Origin: Hellea sp.
GTDB taxonomy: Bacteria; Pseudomonadota; Alphaproteobacteria; Caulobacterales; Maricaulaceae
Assembly: GCA_020631215.1 (NCBI GenBank)
Contig: JAHDHS010000006.1
Location: forward strand, 38,592 to 102,591
Length of the DNA: 64,000 nucleotides
Reading direction: 5' to 3'
Below the pieces are notes generated by a model. The model did no database searches. It worked only from the letters and a program-made list of their open reading frames with translations, and was not told the origin of the DNA. Both the position numbers and the translations under genes were made by a program. Shown here piece after piece: positions 18,486 to 27,504 of the stretch (the first letter of the stretch is position 1; each line of letters begins with the position of its first letter).

Positions 18486-20753
18486 ATGAATTCGCAAGCG
18501 GAATTCTTAACTGAAAATTTGAAACCGGTACAAGCAAGTTTGCCGGCCTTTTCGCGTATTCGAAGAGCCCCGGAAATTATTCAGTCTGCCTTGTTCGGCA
18601 TGTTATTCGGCGCGGCTATCATCATTACCGTTATCGGCGTTTTTATGTCATTCTCTCAAGACACAGAACAAGTCGAGCGGGCTTATAATATTTTGCAGTT
18701 CAACCTGATCCTGATTTTGGCTTTGGCGGCCTATTTGGCATACCGGGTTTGGCGGGTTTTATTCAAGCAAAGAACAGAACAGTCCGCGCCTGTTCTGCAC
18801 AGGCGTTTTGTCTTGATTTTCAGTTTGGCGGCTCTGGTCCCCGCTTTGATTGTCGGGGCTTTCACGACAGCTCTAATCAGTCAAAATATCTCGGGCATAT
18901 TTGGTGATAATGTCCGGTCCAATATGGAGCAGGCTCAAGCTATTCTCGATGACTATGTCAATGAAGAGTTAGAAGAACTGGGCGAGGATATGACAGCGGT
19001 TAAGCGCGTATTGTCCCAAAGCCAAACCAGCATGAAGTCAAGGATCTCCTATACGGCTGATTTGCAGGTTCTATCACGGCTTAGGGAGGTCGATGCAATA
19101 TATGTTCTAGGCCCGGAAGGGTTTATTTTATCGAGGGTCGAGACGCCGGCGACACCTGATTTTCAATTGCCAAACCCAGCTGTGTTTTCGGGTTTGCAGC
19201 CCAATGACGTGGCGTTTCAAAAACGGACGGACAGCAATTACCTCATCGCTGTCACGCCGCTGGATAAAGAGGCTCAAACCTATCTTTACTTGGGCCGGAT
19301 ATTAAGATCCAAAAGCCAGGTTCTATCGAGTATTTCCGGCATCAAAGATGCCACTGATGTAATCGCGAAATTCAATGAAGAGCAGGCCCGTATGAATAAA
19401 ATCTTTGGCCTGACCTTTGTAGAGACAGCGGGTCTTATTCTAATGGCTTCGATCTGGGTTGGTTTGATTTTGGCAAACCGAATAATTAACCCACTCTCAG
19501 GGCTTATTCATGCGGCGGAACGCGTCAGGGCTGGCGATATGAATGCCCGTGTGAATGTGCAGGAACAATGGGGAGAGGTCTCGGATTTGGGCAGCGCCTT
19601 TAACCGTATGACTCAACAGCTAAACTCCCAGCGTGAGGCCTTGGTGCGCGAGCATGATTTATCCGAGCAACGACGACAATTTTCCGAAGCGGTTTTGTCT
19701 GGCGTCAGGGCTGGAGTTATTGGTCTGGATCAAAATGGCAAGATCACCCTAATGAACGAGTCGGCTCGTAACTTATTGGGGCTGCATGGGCAGGCTTATT
19801 TAGGACAACCTATCTCAGAGGCATTGGCGGAATTCGCGCCCGCTTTCACCCAGGCACGGGAGAATATTACAGGCGCGGCTGAAGATCAGGTTACGATGGA
19901 AATCGGGGAGGGCATGAAGAATTTCGACCTTCGAGTTTCAGCTTATGAAGGCGCGCGCAAAGACACGGGGTGGGTGCTGACTTTTGATGACATGACACGT
20001 CTTGTCGCGGCTCAGCGGCACTCCGCTTGGCGCGAAGTCGCCCGCCGTATTGCCCATGAAATTAAAAACCCGCTGACACCTATCCAATTATCTGCCGAAC
20101 GCCTCGCCAGAAAATATCAAAATGAGATCAAATCTGATCCTAAGACTTTTGAAAATTGTACGCAGACCATAATTCGGCAGGTGGGAAGCTTAGAACAAAT
20201 GGTCAATGAATTTTCTGCCTTTGCCCGTATGCCATCACCTGAATTTGAACCGCTCGATATTCATACATTGATTGATAATGTGTTGTTTGAAGAGGGCGTC
20301 TCATTTCCTGATATTCAATTTAAGCTGACAGGCGAATTGCCGGAGAACTATGAGGCACGCGGTGACACCCGCTTGCTGACGCAGGCTTTGACGAATATCT
20401 ATAAAAATGCAGGCGAAGCTGTGTTGCGGTTTCAGGATCAAAGCGGTGAAGACTTACCTCACGGGATCATTGAAACAGATCTACAAGGTGACAGCGAAAG
20501 TATTAGTATAACCATAAGTGATAATGGTTCGGGGTGGCCGCTTGCCGATCTAGACCGGCTGTTGGAGCCATATGTCACGACGCGGGAGAGCGGGACAGGT
20601 CTTGGCCTGGCGATTGTAAAGCGCATTGCCGAAGATCACGGCGGATCGCTTGAACTCCTGAGTCGTCCAGACGGAGAGCGCGGCGCTTCAGTGCGTTTGT
20701 CCATACCGGCAATTCTGAATATTAAGGCTGAGCCAGCAAAGGAGACGTCATGA
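18486..20753 (+). CDS. ntrY: Membrane histidine kinase NtrY
   Basis: Sensor kinase of the NtrYX pair, 755 residues. Two or three N-terminal membrane helices (ALFGMLFGAAIIITVIGVFM, LILILALAAYLAYRVW, LIFSLAALVPALIVGAF), a periplasmic sensor region of about 150 residues, another helix (about 310-330, ETAGLILMASIWVGLILANRI), a HAMP linker, a PAS domain (GVIGLDQNGKITLMNE), the phosphorylated His in EVARRIAHEIKNPLTPIQLSAERL and the ATPase domain (ALTNIYKNAGEAVL, ISDNGSGWP, GTGLGLAIVKRIAEDHGG). NtrY homologues respond to nitrogen or redox state in other alphaproteobacteria. It overlaps ntrX by ATGA and follows ntrC after about 80 bases. Confidence 0.95.
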   Translation: MNSQAEFLTENLKPVQASLPAFSRIRRAPEIIQSALFGMLFGAAIIITVIGVFMSFSQDTEQVERAYNILQFNLILILALAAYLAYRVWRVLFKQRTEQSAPVLHRRFVLIFSLAALVPALIVGAFTTALISQNISGIFGDNVRSNMEQAQAILDDYVNEELEELGEDMTAVKRVLSQSQTSMKSRISYTADLQVLSRLREVDAIYVLGPEGFILSRVETPATPDFQLPNPAVFSGLQPNDVAFQKRTDSNYLIAVTPLDKEAQTYLYLGRILRSKSQVLSSISGIKDATDVIAKFNEEQARMNKIFGLTFVETAGLILMASIWVGLILANRIINPLSGLIHAAERVRAGDMNARVNVQEQWGEVSDLGSAFNRMTQQLNSQREALVREHDLSEQRRQFSEAVLSGVRAGVIGLDQNGKITLMNESARNLLGLHGQAYLGQPISEALAEFAPAFTQARENITGAAEDQVTMEIGEGMKNFDLRVSAYEGARKDTGWVLTFDDMTRLVAAQRHSAWREVARRIAHEIKNPLTPIQLSAERLARKYQNEIKSDPKTFENCTQTIIRQVGSLEQMVNEFSAFARMPSPEFEPLDIHTLIDNVLFEEGVSFPDIQFKLTGELPENYEARGDTRLLTQALTNIYKNAGEAVLRFQDQSGEDLPHGIIETDLQGDSESISITISDNGSGWPLADLDRLLEPYVTTRESGTGLGLAIVKRIAEDHGGSLELLSRPDGERGASVRLSIPAILNIKAEPAKETS

Positions 20754-22123
20754 CGTCTGATGTATTGATTGTCGAAGACGAAGACGACATTCGTTCTATG
20801 ATTTCAGGTATTCTGGAAGATGAAGGTTACGATGTCCGCGAGGCGGCAACGTCAGAACAAGCCCTAGACGCTATTCGGGCCCGGAAGCCTAATCTGGTCG
20901 TATTAGATGTCTGGTTGAAGGGGAGTTCCATGGACGGGATTGAACTGCTGGACCGATTGAAGGAGCAGCATCAGAACCTGCCTGTCATTATCATTAGCGG
21001 CCACGGAACAGTAGAGACGGCTGTGTCGGCCATCCGCAAGGGGGCTTATGATTACATCGTCAAACCGTTTAAAGCCGATAAATTGATCGTGACGGCCACA
21101 AGGGCTTTGGAAAATGCCCGGCTGCGTCAGGAGAATGAAGAGCTGAAAGGTATGACAAAGACAGTCAATCAGCTTATCGGCAGTTCCCCGATTGTTACAC
21201 AACTGAGAGCCAAAATAGGCAAAATCGCGATGACGAATTCCCGTGTGTTAATTACAGGGGCCTCGGGAACGGGCAAAGAATTACTGGCGCGTTTGCTTCA
21301 TGAGCATTCCAGCCGGGCGATAGGGCCTTTTAAAGCAGTAAATGCCGCTTCTATGGTGCCTGAACGGGTTGAAGAAGAACTCTTCGGTGTCGAAGGGGGG
21401 GATGATTTCGACGTTAAGACCGGTATTTTGGAACGCGCCCATAACGGCACGCTTTATCTGGATGAAGTTGCGGACATGCCGATGGAGACGCAAGGCAAGT
21501 TACTGCGACTTTTGGTCGAACAGCGTTTCCAGCGCATAGGCGGCCGCGACGATGTTCAGGTCGATGTACGCGTGATAACGTCGTCTTCCCGTGATTTAAA
21601 CGAAGAGGTGGCTTTGGGGAAATTCCGTGAGGACCTCTACCACCGATTAAATGTTATGCCGCTTGTTGCCCCGCCGCTGTCAGAACGCCGCGAGGATATT
21701 CCGGAGTTGGTCAATCATTTTATTGAACAATTGGCGGCAACGTCAGGTTTGCCAGCGCGTGAAATCGGGGATGATGCGATGGCAGCATTACAGGCCCATG
21801 ACTGGCCCGGGAATGTCAGGCAGCTTCGCAACAATGTTGAAAGGCTGCTGATTCTGGCTACGGGTGAACCCAGCCAGCCGATCACGCTGGAGACTTTACC
21901 GGCGGAAGTTTCTGTTGTGCGCAGCGGTGCAGCTAGCAATGAGAATGAACGTATGATTGCCATGCCATTGCGCGATGCGAGGGAACATTTCGAACGGGAA
22001 TATTTGCAGGCGCAGATTGACCGTTTTGGCGGCAATATTTCACGCACAGCCAGCTTTGTTGGAATGGAGCGTTCGGCCTTGCATCGCAAACTGAAAGCGC
22101 TAGGGTTGGGCGGCAAGGACTAA
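20750..22123 (+). CDS. ntrX: Response regulator NtrX lacking the GAFTGA loop
   Basis: 457-residue partner of NtrY. The receiver (LIVEDEDDIRSMISGIL, phospho-acceptor in VVLDVWLKG, IVKPFK) is followed by an AAA+ domain with Walker A GASGTGKELLARLLHEHS and Walker B GTLYLDEVADMPMETQGKLL. After EEELFGVEGG the sequence continues DDFDVKTGILERAHNG, so the GAFTGA motif of sigma-54 activators is missing. The sensor II/arginine-finger region (FREDLYHRLNVMPLVAPPLSERREDI) and a Fis-type helix-turn-helix (GGNISRTASFVGMERSALHRKLKAL) are retained. Lack of GAFTGA is, as I recall, usual for alphaproteobacterial NtrX. trkA starts 22 bases downstream. Confidence 0.95.
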   Translation: MTSDVLIVEDEDDIRSMISGILEDEGYDVREAATSEQALDAIRARKPNLVVLDVWLKGSSMDGIELLDRLKEQHQNLPVIIISGHGTVETAVSAIRKGAYDYIVKPFKADKLIVTATRALENARLRQENEELKGMTKTVNQLIGSSPIVTQLRAKIGKIAMTNSRVLITGASGTGKELLARLLHEHSSRAIGPFKAVNAASMVPERVEEELFGVEGGDDFDVKTGILERAHNGTLYLDEVADMPMETQGKLLRLLVEQRFQRIGGRDDVQVDVRVITSSSRDLNEEVALGKFREDLYHRLNVMPLVAPPLSERREDIPELVNHFIEQLAATSGLPAREIGDDAMAALQAHDWPGNVRQLRNNVERLLILATGEPSQPITLETLPAEVSVVRSGAASNENERMIAMPLRDAREHFEREYLQAQIDRFGGNISRTASFVGMERSALHRKLKALGLGGKD

Positions 22124-22145
22124 TCCGCGCCGGGGAGAACAAGGC

Positions 22146-23519
22146 ATGCGAGTCATTATTTGTGGTGCGGGGCGTGTCGGCCACGGCCTGGCGTCCAGAT
22201 TGGCGGCGGAAGGCAATATGGTCACGGTTGTTGACCTGTCTTCAGAGCTCATTCGTCAGATTACAACAGAACTTGATGTGCGCGGCGTCGTGGGACATGG
22301 CAGCCATCCTGATGTTCTGGTCAAGGCCGGAATTGAAAGTGCGGATATGATCATAGCCGTCACCTATGCCGATGAAGTTAATATGATGGCCTGTCAGGTC
22401 GCGCATTCACTCTTTAATGTGCCGACCAAAGTTGCCCGGGTGAGAGCGCAAAGCTACCTCGATAATCGATGGAATGATCTTTACAGCCGTGAAAATATGC
22501 CAATCGATATCATCATCTCGCCAGAGATTGAAATTGGCAAGGCGATCCTTCGCCGCCTGAAAACGCCTGGCGCTTTTAATGTTGTTCCATTTGGTGAAGG
22601 GCGGGTGCAATTACTCGGCGTTAGAATTGAAGAAGATTGTCCGATCATTGAAACGCCGATCAAGCAGATACCGGATTTATTTACTGACCTTCATGCCGCG
22701 ATTGTCGGCATTAAACGCGATGGTGATATTTTTGCGCCCACTCAGGACGACCCCTTAAAGGCAGGCGATGAAGCTTACATCATAACCAAGGCTGAGCACG
22801 CATCGCGCCTATTGGAAGTATTAGGCACAAGAGGTGCTCAAGCCCGCCATATTGTTATTGTGAGCGGCGGGAATATCGGCACTTATGTTGCTGGACAGTT
22901 AGAGGCTGTATCAGGCCTTCGTGTCAGAGTGATTGAACGGAACAAGGAAACGGCGGAAACCGCCGCGCGCCTGCTGCCCAAGACCGTTATTCTGAATGGT
23001 GACGCCATGTCAGCGACGATACAGGAAGAAGCTGGTGTATCACATGCTGAAATGGTCATTTGCCTGACAAATGATGATAAAACGAATATCCTATCGGCGG
23101 TGCTGGCCAAGAAGCTTGGCGCGGGACATACGATCAGCTTGATCAATGAAGTTTCAATGCAGAAGATGCAGTCAGAGCTCGGGATTGATATGATCATTGA
23201 TCCGAGAGCCAGTACGATCAGCTCTATCCTGCGTCATGTTCGCCGCGGCCGAATTCTGGATGTCTATACTTTAGAACAGGGCGGGGCAGAGGTCATGGAA
23301 GGCGAGGTCTTGGAGACGTCACCTTTGGCGGGTAAAACACTTCGTGATGCGGGCCTTTCTGACGGGATTGCCTTGGGCGCTGTTTTGAACGGTGACGGCA
23401 TTGCTTTTCCGGATCCTGATCTACAAATCAAACAAGGTGACCGTATAATCCTGCTGGCCGAAAAAACGGCTTTAAAGGAAATCGAAGCCATGTTCCGGGT
23501 AAGTTCGGATTATTTCTAA
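22146..23519 (+). CDS. trkA: Trk potassium uptake, NAD-binding regulatory subunit TrkA
   Basis: Peripheral cytoplasmic subunit of the Trk K+ transporter, 457 residues with two tandem RCK units. Each has a Rossmann-type NAD-binding part (RVIICGAGRVGHGLASRLAAEGN at the N terminus; IVIVSGGNIGTYVAGQLE near 235) and a TrkA-C ligand-binding part (ISPEIEIGKAILRRLKTPGA; IDPRASTISSILRHVRRGRI). It lies between ntrX and trkH; linkage of ntrYX, trkA, hfq and hflX is common in alphaproteobacteria. The trkH start follows its stop by three bases. Confidence 0.95.
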   Translation: MRVIICGAGRVGHGLASRLAAEGNMVTVVDLSSELIRQITTELDVRGVVGHGSHPDVLVKAGIESADMIIAVTYADEVNMMACQVAHSLFNVPTKVARVRAQSYLDNRWNDLYSRENMPIDIIISPEIEIGKAILRRLKTPGAFNVVPFGEGRVQLLGVRIEEDCPIIETPIKQIPDLFTDLHAAIVGIKRDGDIFAPTQDDPLKAGDEAYIITKAEHASRLLEVLGTRGAQARHIVIVSGGNIGTYVAGQLEAVSGLRVRVIERNKETAETAARLLPKTVILNGDAMSATIQEEAGVSHAEMVICLTNDDKTNILSAVLAKKLGAGHTISLINEVSMQKMQSELGIDMIIDPRASTISSILRHVRRGRILDVYTLEQGGAEVMEGEVLETSPLAGKTLRDAGLSDGIALGAVLNGDGIAFPDPDLQIKQGDRIILLAEKTALKEIEAMFRVSSDYF

Positions 23520-23522
23520 ACC

Positions 23523-24965
23523 ATGGCGCTGACCCGCATCATATTGTGGTTGGGCAATAGCATTATTTTTTGTGCGGCCTTATTTGCCATAACATCTTTG
23601 ACGGCATTTCTGAGCACGGATTTTGACGCAGCTGTAAAGATGGGCGGCTTGACCATTGTCGCGGGGCTGGTCGGGACTATTTTAATTGCCACGACGTTCA
23701 ACACCTCCATGCGGGAAAGCAATGTCGAAGCGATTATATTCCTTATTCTATTCTGGCTGATAATGCCGTTTATATTTGCCTTTCCATTTCGGGTGCTGGG
23801 CGGCAGCGCAACTTATTTGACAGCTTATTTTGAAGCAGTTTCGGCTTTCACGACGACGGGCGCAAGCCAACTGACCGCGGATGCTCAGAGGCCAGCCTTG
23901 TTGTTTTGGCGGTCCCTTTTGCAATGGTTTGGCGGCGTCAGTTCTGCGACCTTTGCGGTCGTCATTCTTGCGTCATTAAATTTGACGGGAACCGGTGTAC
24001 ATCGTTCTTTGCTTTTTACACATAAAACAGGCGAATTATTCACCCGCTTGATGGGCATTGGGCGCATAGTGGCGGGTATTTATCTTTTTATTACATCGGC
24101 TGGGTTCATATTTATGGTTTTAGGCGGGGCTCCGGCATTTGAGTCTATTTGTCTGGCGTTAAGCGGGGTTGCAACAGGCGGTCTTTCACCTCGATCCGGC
24201 GCGCTCAGCGAATTCATGTCACCATTTTCAATCACGATTTTGGCTATTATTTGTACGCTGGGCGCTATGAATATTGCAGTCCTTTGGGATTTATTGCGTG
24301 GGCGCAATTGGAGGAATATTCGCCGATTGTTTAACAATGTGGAACATCGAGGCTTGTTTGGCATGTTGGCATTCATGATCGTTGTTGGCGTGATCTATGC
24401 CGGACCGCAAAACATCTTTTCTCTGCTGATTGACTCAATGTTTTTCGTTAGCACTGCCGGATTTCAGTATGATGTTATCAGTTTGGATGTAGTCCATCCG
24501 GTTATCCTAGTATGCGCGTCCTTAATTGGCGGAGCGGCCTTGTCTACGGCTGGCGGAGTCAAAGTTATAAGGATGCTGCTTTTGATACGGCACCTAAGCA
24601 CTGATTTGTCTCGCTTGTCTCATCCTTCCCGCGTTGTGCCCGTTACATTTAAGACACAGACAATTCCGGATCAGGCCTTTCTGTCTATTTGGATGTATTT
24701 TTTCGCCTACACGCTGTGTTTCGGCATAGGCATCACGGCCTTTGGAGCCACCGGCTTGTCATTGACAGACGCGATGACGGTGAGTGCCGCATCCTTATCG
24801 AATATGGGGCCGCTTTTGACATTGACCTATCCCGAATCAGGTTTGACATATGCTGATTTCAACAGCCTACAAATCTTTGTGTCCTCGATGCTTATGCTAC
24901 TGGGCCGGGTTGAAATTCTGGCAGCTATCGTCCTTGTAACTCCCGGCTTCTGGCGAAACACTTAA
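23523..24965 (+). CDS. trkH: Trk potassium transporter membrane subunit TrkH/TrkG
   Basis: Inner-membrane K+ translocating subunit, 480 residues and about ten membrane helices. The pore loops typical of the superfamily are visible: FEAVSAFTTTGASQL, ALSGVATGGLSP, FFVSTAGFQ and AASLSNMGPLL, each contributing to the selectivity filter glycines. HRSLLFTHKTGELFTR and LGGAALSTAGGVKVIRMLLL are further TrkH blocks. Gated by the adjacent TrkA. The stop is followed by a 108-base gap before hfq. Confidence 0.95.
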   Translation: MALTRIILWLGNSIIFCAALFAITSLTAFLSTDFDAAVKMGGLTIVAGLVGTILIATTFNTSMRESNVEAIIFLILFWLIMPFIFAFPFRVLGGSATYLTAYFEAVSAFTTTGASQLTADAQRPALLFWRSLLQWFGGVSSATFAVVILASLNLTGTGVHRSLLFTHKTGELFTRLMGIGRIVAGIYLFITSAGFIFMVLGGAPAFESICLALSGVATGGLSPRSGALSEFMSPFSITILAIICTLGAMNIAVLWDLLRGRNWRNIRRLFNNVEHRGLFGMLAFMIVVGVIYAGPQNIFSLLIDSMFFVSTAGFQYDVISLDVVHPVILVCASLIGGAALSTAGGVKVIRMLLLIRHLSTDLSRLSHPSRVVPVTFKTQTIPDQAFLSIWMYFFAYTLCFGIGITAFGATGLSLTDAMTVSAASLSNMGPLLTLTYPESGLTYADFNSLQIFVSSMLMLLGRVEILAAIVLVTPGFWRNT

Positions 24966-25073
24966 TTACAGTTCCTACCGCAAAATAGGCTTGCAAGCGG
25001 GGCGTCTCTGGGACAAGACACGATTGTGGGTTGTGCCCAACGAGGCGCTTAAAAGAATAAGAAAGGTCAAAAC

Positions 25074-25322
25074 ATGTCTGGTGACAAGAAACAAAATCTT
25101 CAGGACACATTTCTCAATTCCGTACGCAAATCCAAAACGCCTTTGACGATTTTTTTGGTCAATGGGGTGAAATTGCAGGGCGTGGTGACATGGTTTGATA
25201 ACTTCTGCGTCCTTCTGCGCCGCGATGGGCAAGTACAATTGGTCTATAAACATGCGATATCCACGATCATGCCTGGCGCCCCGGTCCAGCTTTTTGACCC
25301 TGAAATTGTGGATGACGAATAG
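25074..25322 (+). CDS. hfq: RNA chaperone Hfq
   Basis: Sm-like hexameric protein that pairs small RNAs with mRNAs. At 82 residues it has the Sm1 motif ([29 protein letters not shown], with conserved Gln and the VNGVKLQG strand), [24 protein letters not shown] and the Sm2 YKHAIST signature in standard positions. A strong ribosome binding site (AGAAAGG) precedes the ATG. hflX starts five bases after its stop, the usual hfq-hflX linkage. Confidence 0.97.
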   Translation: MSGDKKQNLQDTFLNSVRKSKTPLTIFLVNGVKLQGVVTWFDNFCVLLRRDGQVQLVYKHAISTIMPGAPVQLFDPEIVDDE

Positions 25323-25327
25323 GCTCC

Positions 25328-26647
25328 ATGAAGGAACACGAAACCCGCATAGAACGGGCGTTCATAGCGCATCCAAAATTTTCCAATGCTCAGTCCAGTG
25401 ACGCCGATCACGATCTGGAAGAAGCCATTGGCCTTGCCGAAGCCTTAGGCGTTAAACCGATTGACGCTAAAATCATTCCGATCCGTGATCTGAAAGTTTC
25501 TAATTTCTTTGGCTCCGGGCAAATCGAAGATATTGGCGCGGTAATCAAAGCCAAAGATTTAAACCTCGTCATCGTCAATGCCGCGCTATCCCCGATCCAG
25601 CAGCGTAACCTTGAACGTATCTGGAAAGCCAAAGTCATTGACCGTGCAGGATTAATTCTGGAAATTTTTGGCTTAAGAGCAGCCACAAAAGAAGGGCGAT
25701 TGCAGGTTGAGTTGGCACGGCTGGCCTATGAACGATCCCGGCTTGTAAGGACATGGACTCACTTGGAGCGTCAAAGAGGCGGCACGGGTACGGTGGCGGG
25801 CCCGGGCGAAACCCAAATTGAGAGTGACCGTCGAATCTTAAACGACAAAATGACGATATTAAAGCGCAAGCTGGAAAATGTGCGCCGAACGCGAGGCTTG
25901 CAGAGGCAAAAACGCCAACGCGCCCCTGAGCGGGTCGTGGCCTTGGTCGGTTACACGAATGCCGGTAAGTCAACTTTGTTCAACCAGCTTACCACGGGCG
26001 GCGTGCTCGCACAGGATATGCTGTTTGCCACGCTCGATACAACGCACCGCATCCTGCCTTTGCCCAGCGGTCAATCCGCTATTTTATCGGATACTGTGGG
26101 TTTTATCTCCGATCTGCCGACAATGTTGATCACGGCGTTCCGGGCCACATTGGAGGAAGTTAAAGAAGCCGATATATTGCTGCATGTCCGGGATATGTCA
26201 GACCCATTAACCGAGCGCAGGCGCGAGGATGTGATGGATGTGCTGGAACAAATCGAAGCCGGCCCTGAACATGGACAGGAAATCATTGAGGTCTGGAACA
26301 AAGTTGATTTGCTAAATGACGTTGATGCGGCGGCTTTAAATGAACGGGCAGACGCGACCCGGCAATTAGAGGATATGATAAATGCACATGTGATCTCTTG
26401 CCTAACAAGTGACGGAATCGATGAATTGCGGCAGGGCATCGAAGACTCGCTGACGCGCCATGATCACATCCTGTCCGTCAACATCACGCCGCAGGCTTTT
26501 TCAGCGCGGGCTTGGCTGCATGAAAATGGTCATGTCATCGAAGAAAGCTCTGGTAAACATGGGATTGTCCGCATGAAAGTCAGGCTGTCCGAGTCAGATG
26601 CCGGTAAGTTCCGTGTCCGTCATTCCGAATTAATAGATGCGCTATAG
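25328..26647 (+). CDS. hflX: Ribosome-associated GTPase HflX
   Basis: 439-residue GTPase that binds and splits stalled or hibernating 70S ribosomes. The N-terminal HflX domain includes SNFFGSGQIEDI and VNAALSPIQQRNLERIW; RGGTGTVAGPGETQIESDRR is the typical linker. The G domain has G1 GYTNAGKST, G3 DTVGFISDLP and G4 NKVD. The C-terminal end overlaps the stop of the convergent mazG gene by about six bases. Cotranscription with hfq is likely given the 5-base gap. Confidence 0.95.
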   Translation: MKEHETRIERAFIAHPKFSNAQSSDADHDLEEAIGLAEALGVKPIDAKIIPIRDLKVSNFFGSGQIEDIGAVIKAKDLNLVIVNAALSPIQQRNLERIWKAKVIDRAGLILEIFGLRAATKEGRLQVELARLAYERSRLVRTWTHLERQRGGTGTVAGPGETQIESDRRILNDKMTILKRKLENVRRTRGLQRQKRQRAPERVVALVGYTNAGKSTLFNQLTTGGVLAQDMLFATLDTTHRILPLPSGQSAILSDTVGFISDLPTMLITAFRATLEEVKEADILLHVRDMSDPLTERRREDVMDVLEQIEAGPEHGQEIIEVWNKVDLLNDVDAAALNERADATRQLEDMINAHVISCLTSDGIDELRQGIEDSLTRHDHILSVNITPQAFSARAWLHENGHVIEESSGKHGIVRMKVRLSESDAGKFRVRHSELIDAL

Positions 26648-27397
26648 GCCTTTATTTTTGGCCTGACGCCACAAGGCCTCCAGCCCGTCAATATTCATTT
26701 CATTCAAAGACTTATCGGCATTGTCTTCAACATATTCAAAGCGCCGCTCAAATTTGGCATTGGTCCCGCGCAAAGCCGTTTCCGGATCAATGCCGGATTT
26801 ACGCGCCAGGTTTGTGACGGCGAATAATAAGTCTCCGATTTCTTCCTGGATTTTATCCTTGTCTTGGGTGAGCAGCGCGTCTTTCACTTCGGTCAATTCT
26901 TCGTCAATTTTGGCGAAGACGCCCTCCATATCCGGCCAATCGAAGCCAACCTTGGCCGCGCGTTTAGAGAGTTTTTCTGCCCGCATGAGTGCCGGCAGGG
27001 ATAAGGCCACGCCAGACAAGACACGATCATCGGTTTTGGCGCGTCGCTCTGCGGCCTTAATGCTTTCCCAGTCAGGTTTATCAGCGCCGGCAAAAACATG
27101 CGGGTGACGCCGAACCATTTTATCGACTAGCCCGTCACAGACATTATCCATATCAAAATGCCCGGCCTCTTCGGCCATGATCGCATGGAACAGAACCTGG
27201 AAGAGAAGATCGCCCAGTTCATCCTTTAAGGCGTCCATATCTTGCCGCTCGATTGCATCGGCGACTTCATAGGCTTCTTCAATTGTGTAAGGCGCGATGG
27301 TGTGAAAGTTTTGCTCCCTGTCCCAAGGGCAATCCCGTCTCAACCGCCCCATGAGCGTTTTGATGCGTTCATAAGGGGTGTCACCGGATATGCTCAT
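26642..27397 (-). CDS. mazG: Nucleoside triphosphate pyrophosphohydrolase MazG
   Basis: House-cleaning all-alpha NTP pyrophosphohydrolase, about 251 residues with two MazG units. The first holds the metal-binding pattern in CPWDREQNFHTIAPYTIEEAYEVADAI and ELGDLLFQVLFHAIMAEE; the second contains DWPDMEGVFAKIDEELTEV and EEIGDLLFAVTNLARK. I choose ATG 27397 because it overlaps the ccmD stop as ATGA, matching the coupling seen through the whole ccm string; ATG 27415 is an in-frame alternative. It is the last gene of the ccmABCD-mazG operon and is convergent with hflX. Confidence 0.93.
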   Translation of the reverse strand: MSISGDTPYERIKTLMGRLRRDCPWDREQNFHTIAPYTIEEAYEVADAIERQDMDALKDELGDLLFQVLFHAIMAEEAGHFDMDNVCDGLVDKMVRRHPHVFAGADKPDWESIKAAERRAKTDDRVLSGVALSLPALMRAEKLSKRAAKVGFDWPDMEGVFAKIDEELTEVKDALLTQDKDKIQEEIGDLLFAVTNLARKSGIDPETALRGTNAKFERRFEYVEDNADKSLNEMNIDGLEALWRQAKNKGL

Positions 27398-27504
27398 GGC
27401 CGGGGTTTTGTCCATGTGCGGAAGACCAATATGCCAATCATAAGCGCGCTGATGCCATAGGCGGCCCAGATGAAAACGGCGTCTTTGCCAAGGTCAAGCA
27501 TCAT
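27394..27504 (-). CDS. ccmD: Haem exporter protein CcmD (not in the ORF track)
   Basis: A 36-residue single-helix membrane protein read on the minus strand: it begins MMLDLGKDAVFIWAAYGISA and ends with a basic tail RTWTKPRP. This matches CcmD, the small subunit that helps release holo-CcmE from the CcmABC complex. The short first part, the hydrophobic helix with the FIWAAYG motif typical of CcmD, and the Arg/Lys tail are all present. It overlaps ccmC by ATGA upstream and mazG by ATGA downstream, which strongly supports it being translated. It is too short for the supplied ORF track. Confidence 0.93.
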   Translation of the reverse strand: MMLDLGKDAVFIWAAYGISALMIGILVFRTWTKPRP

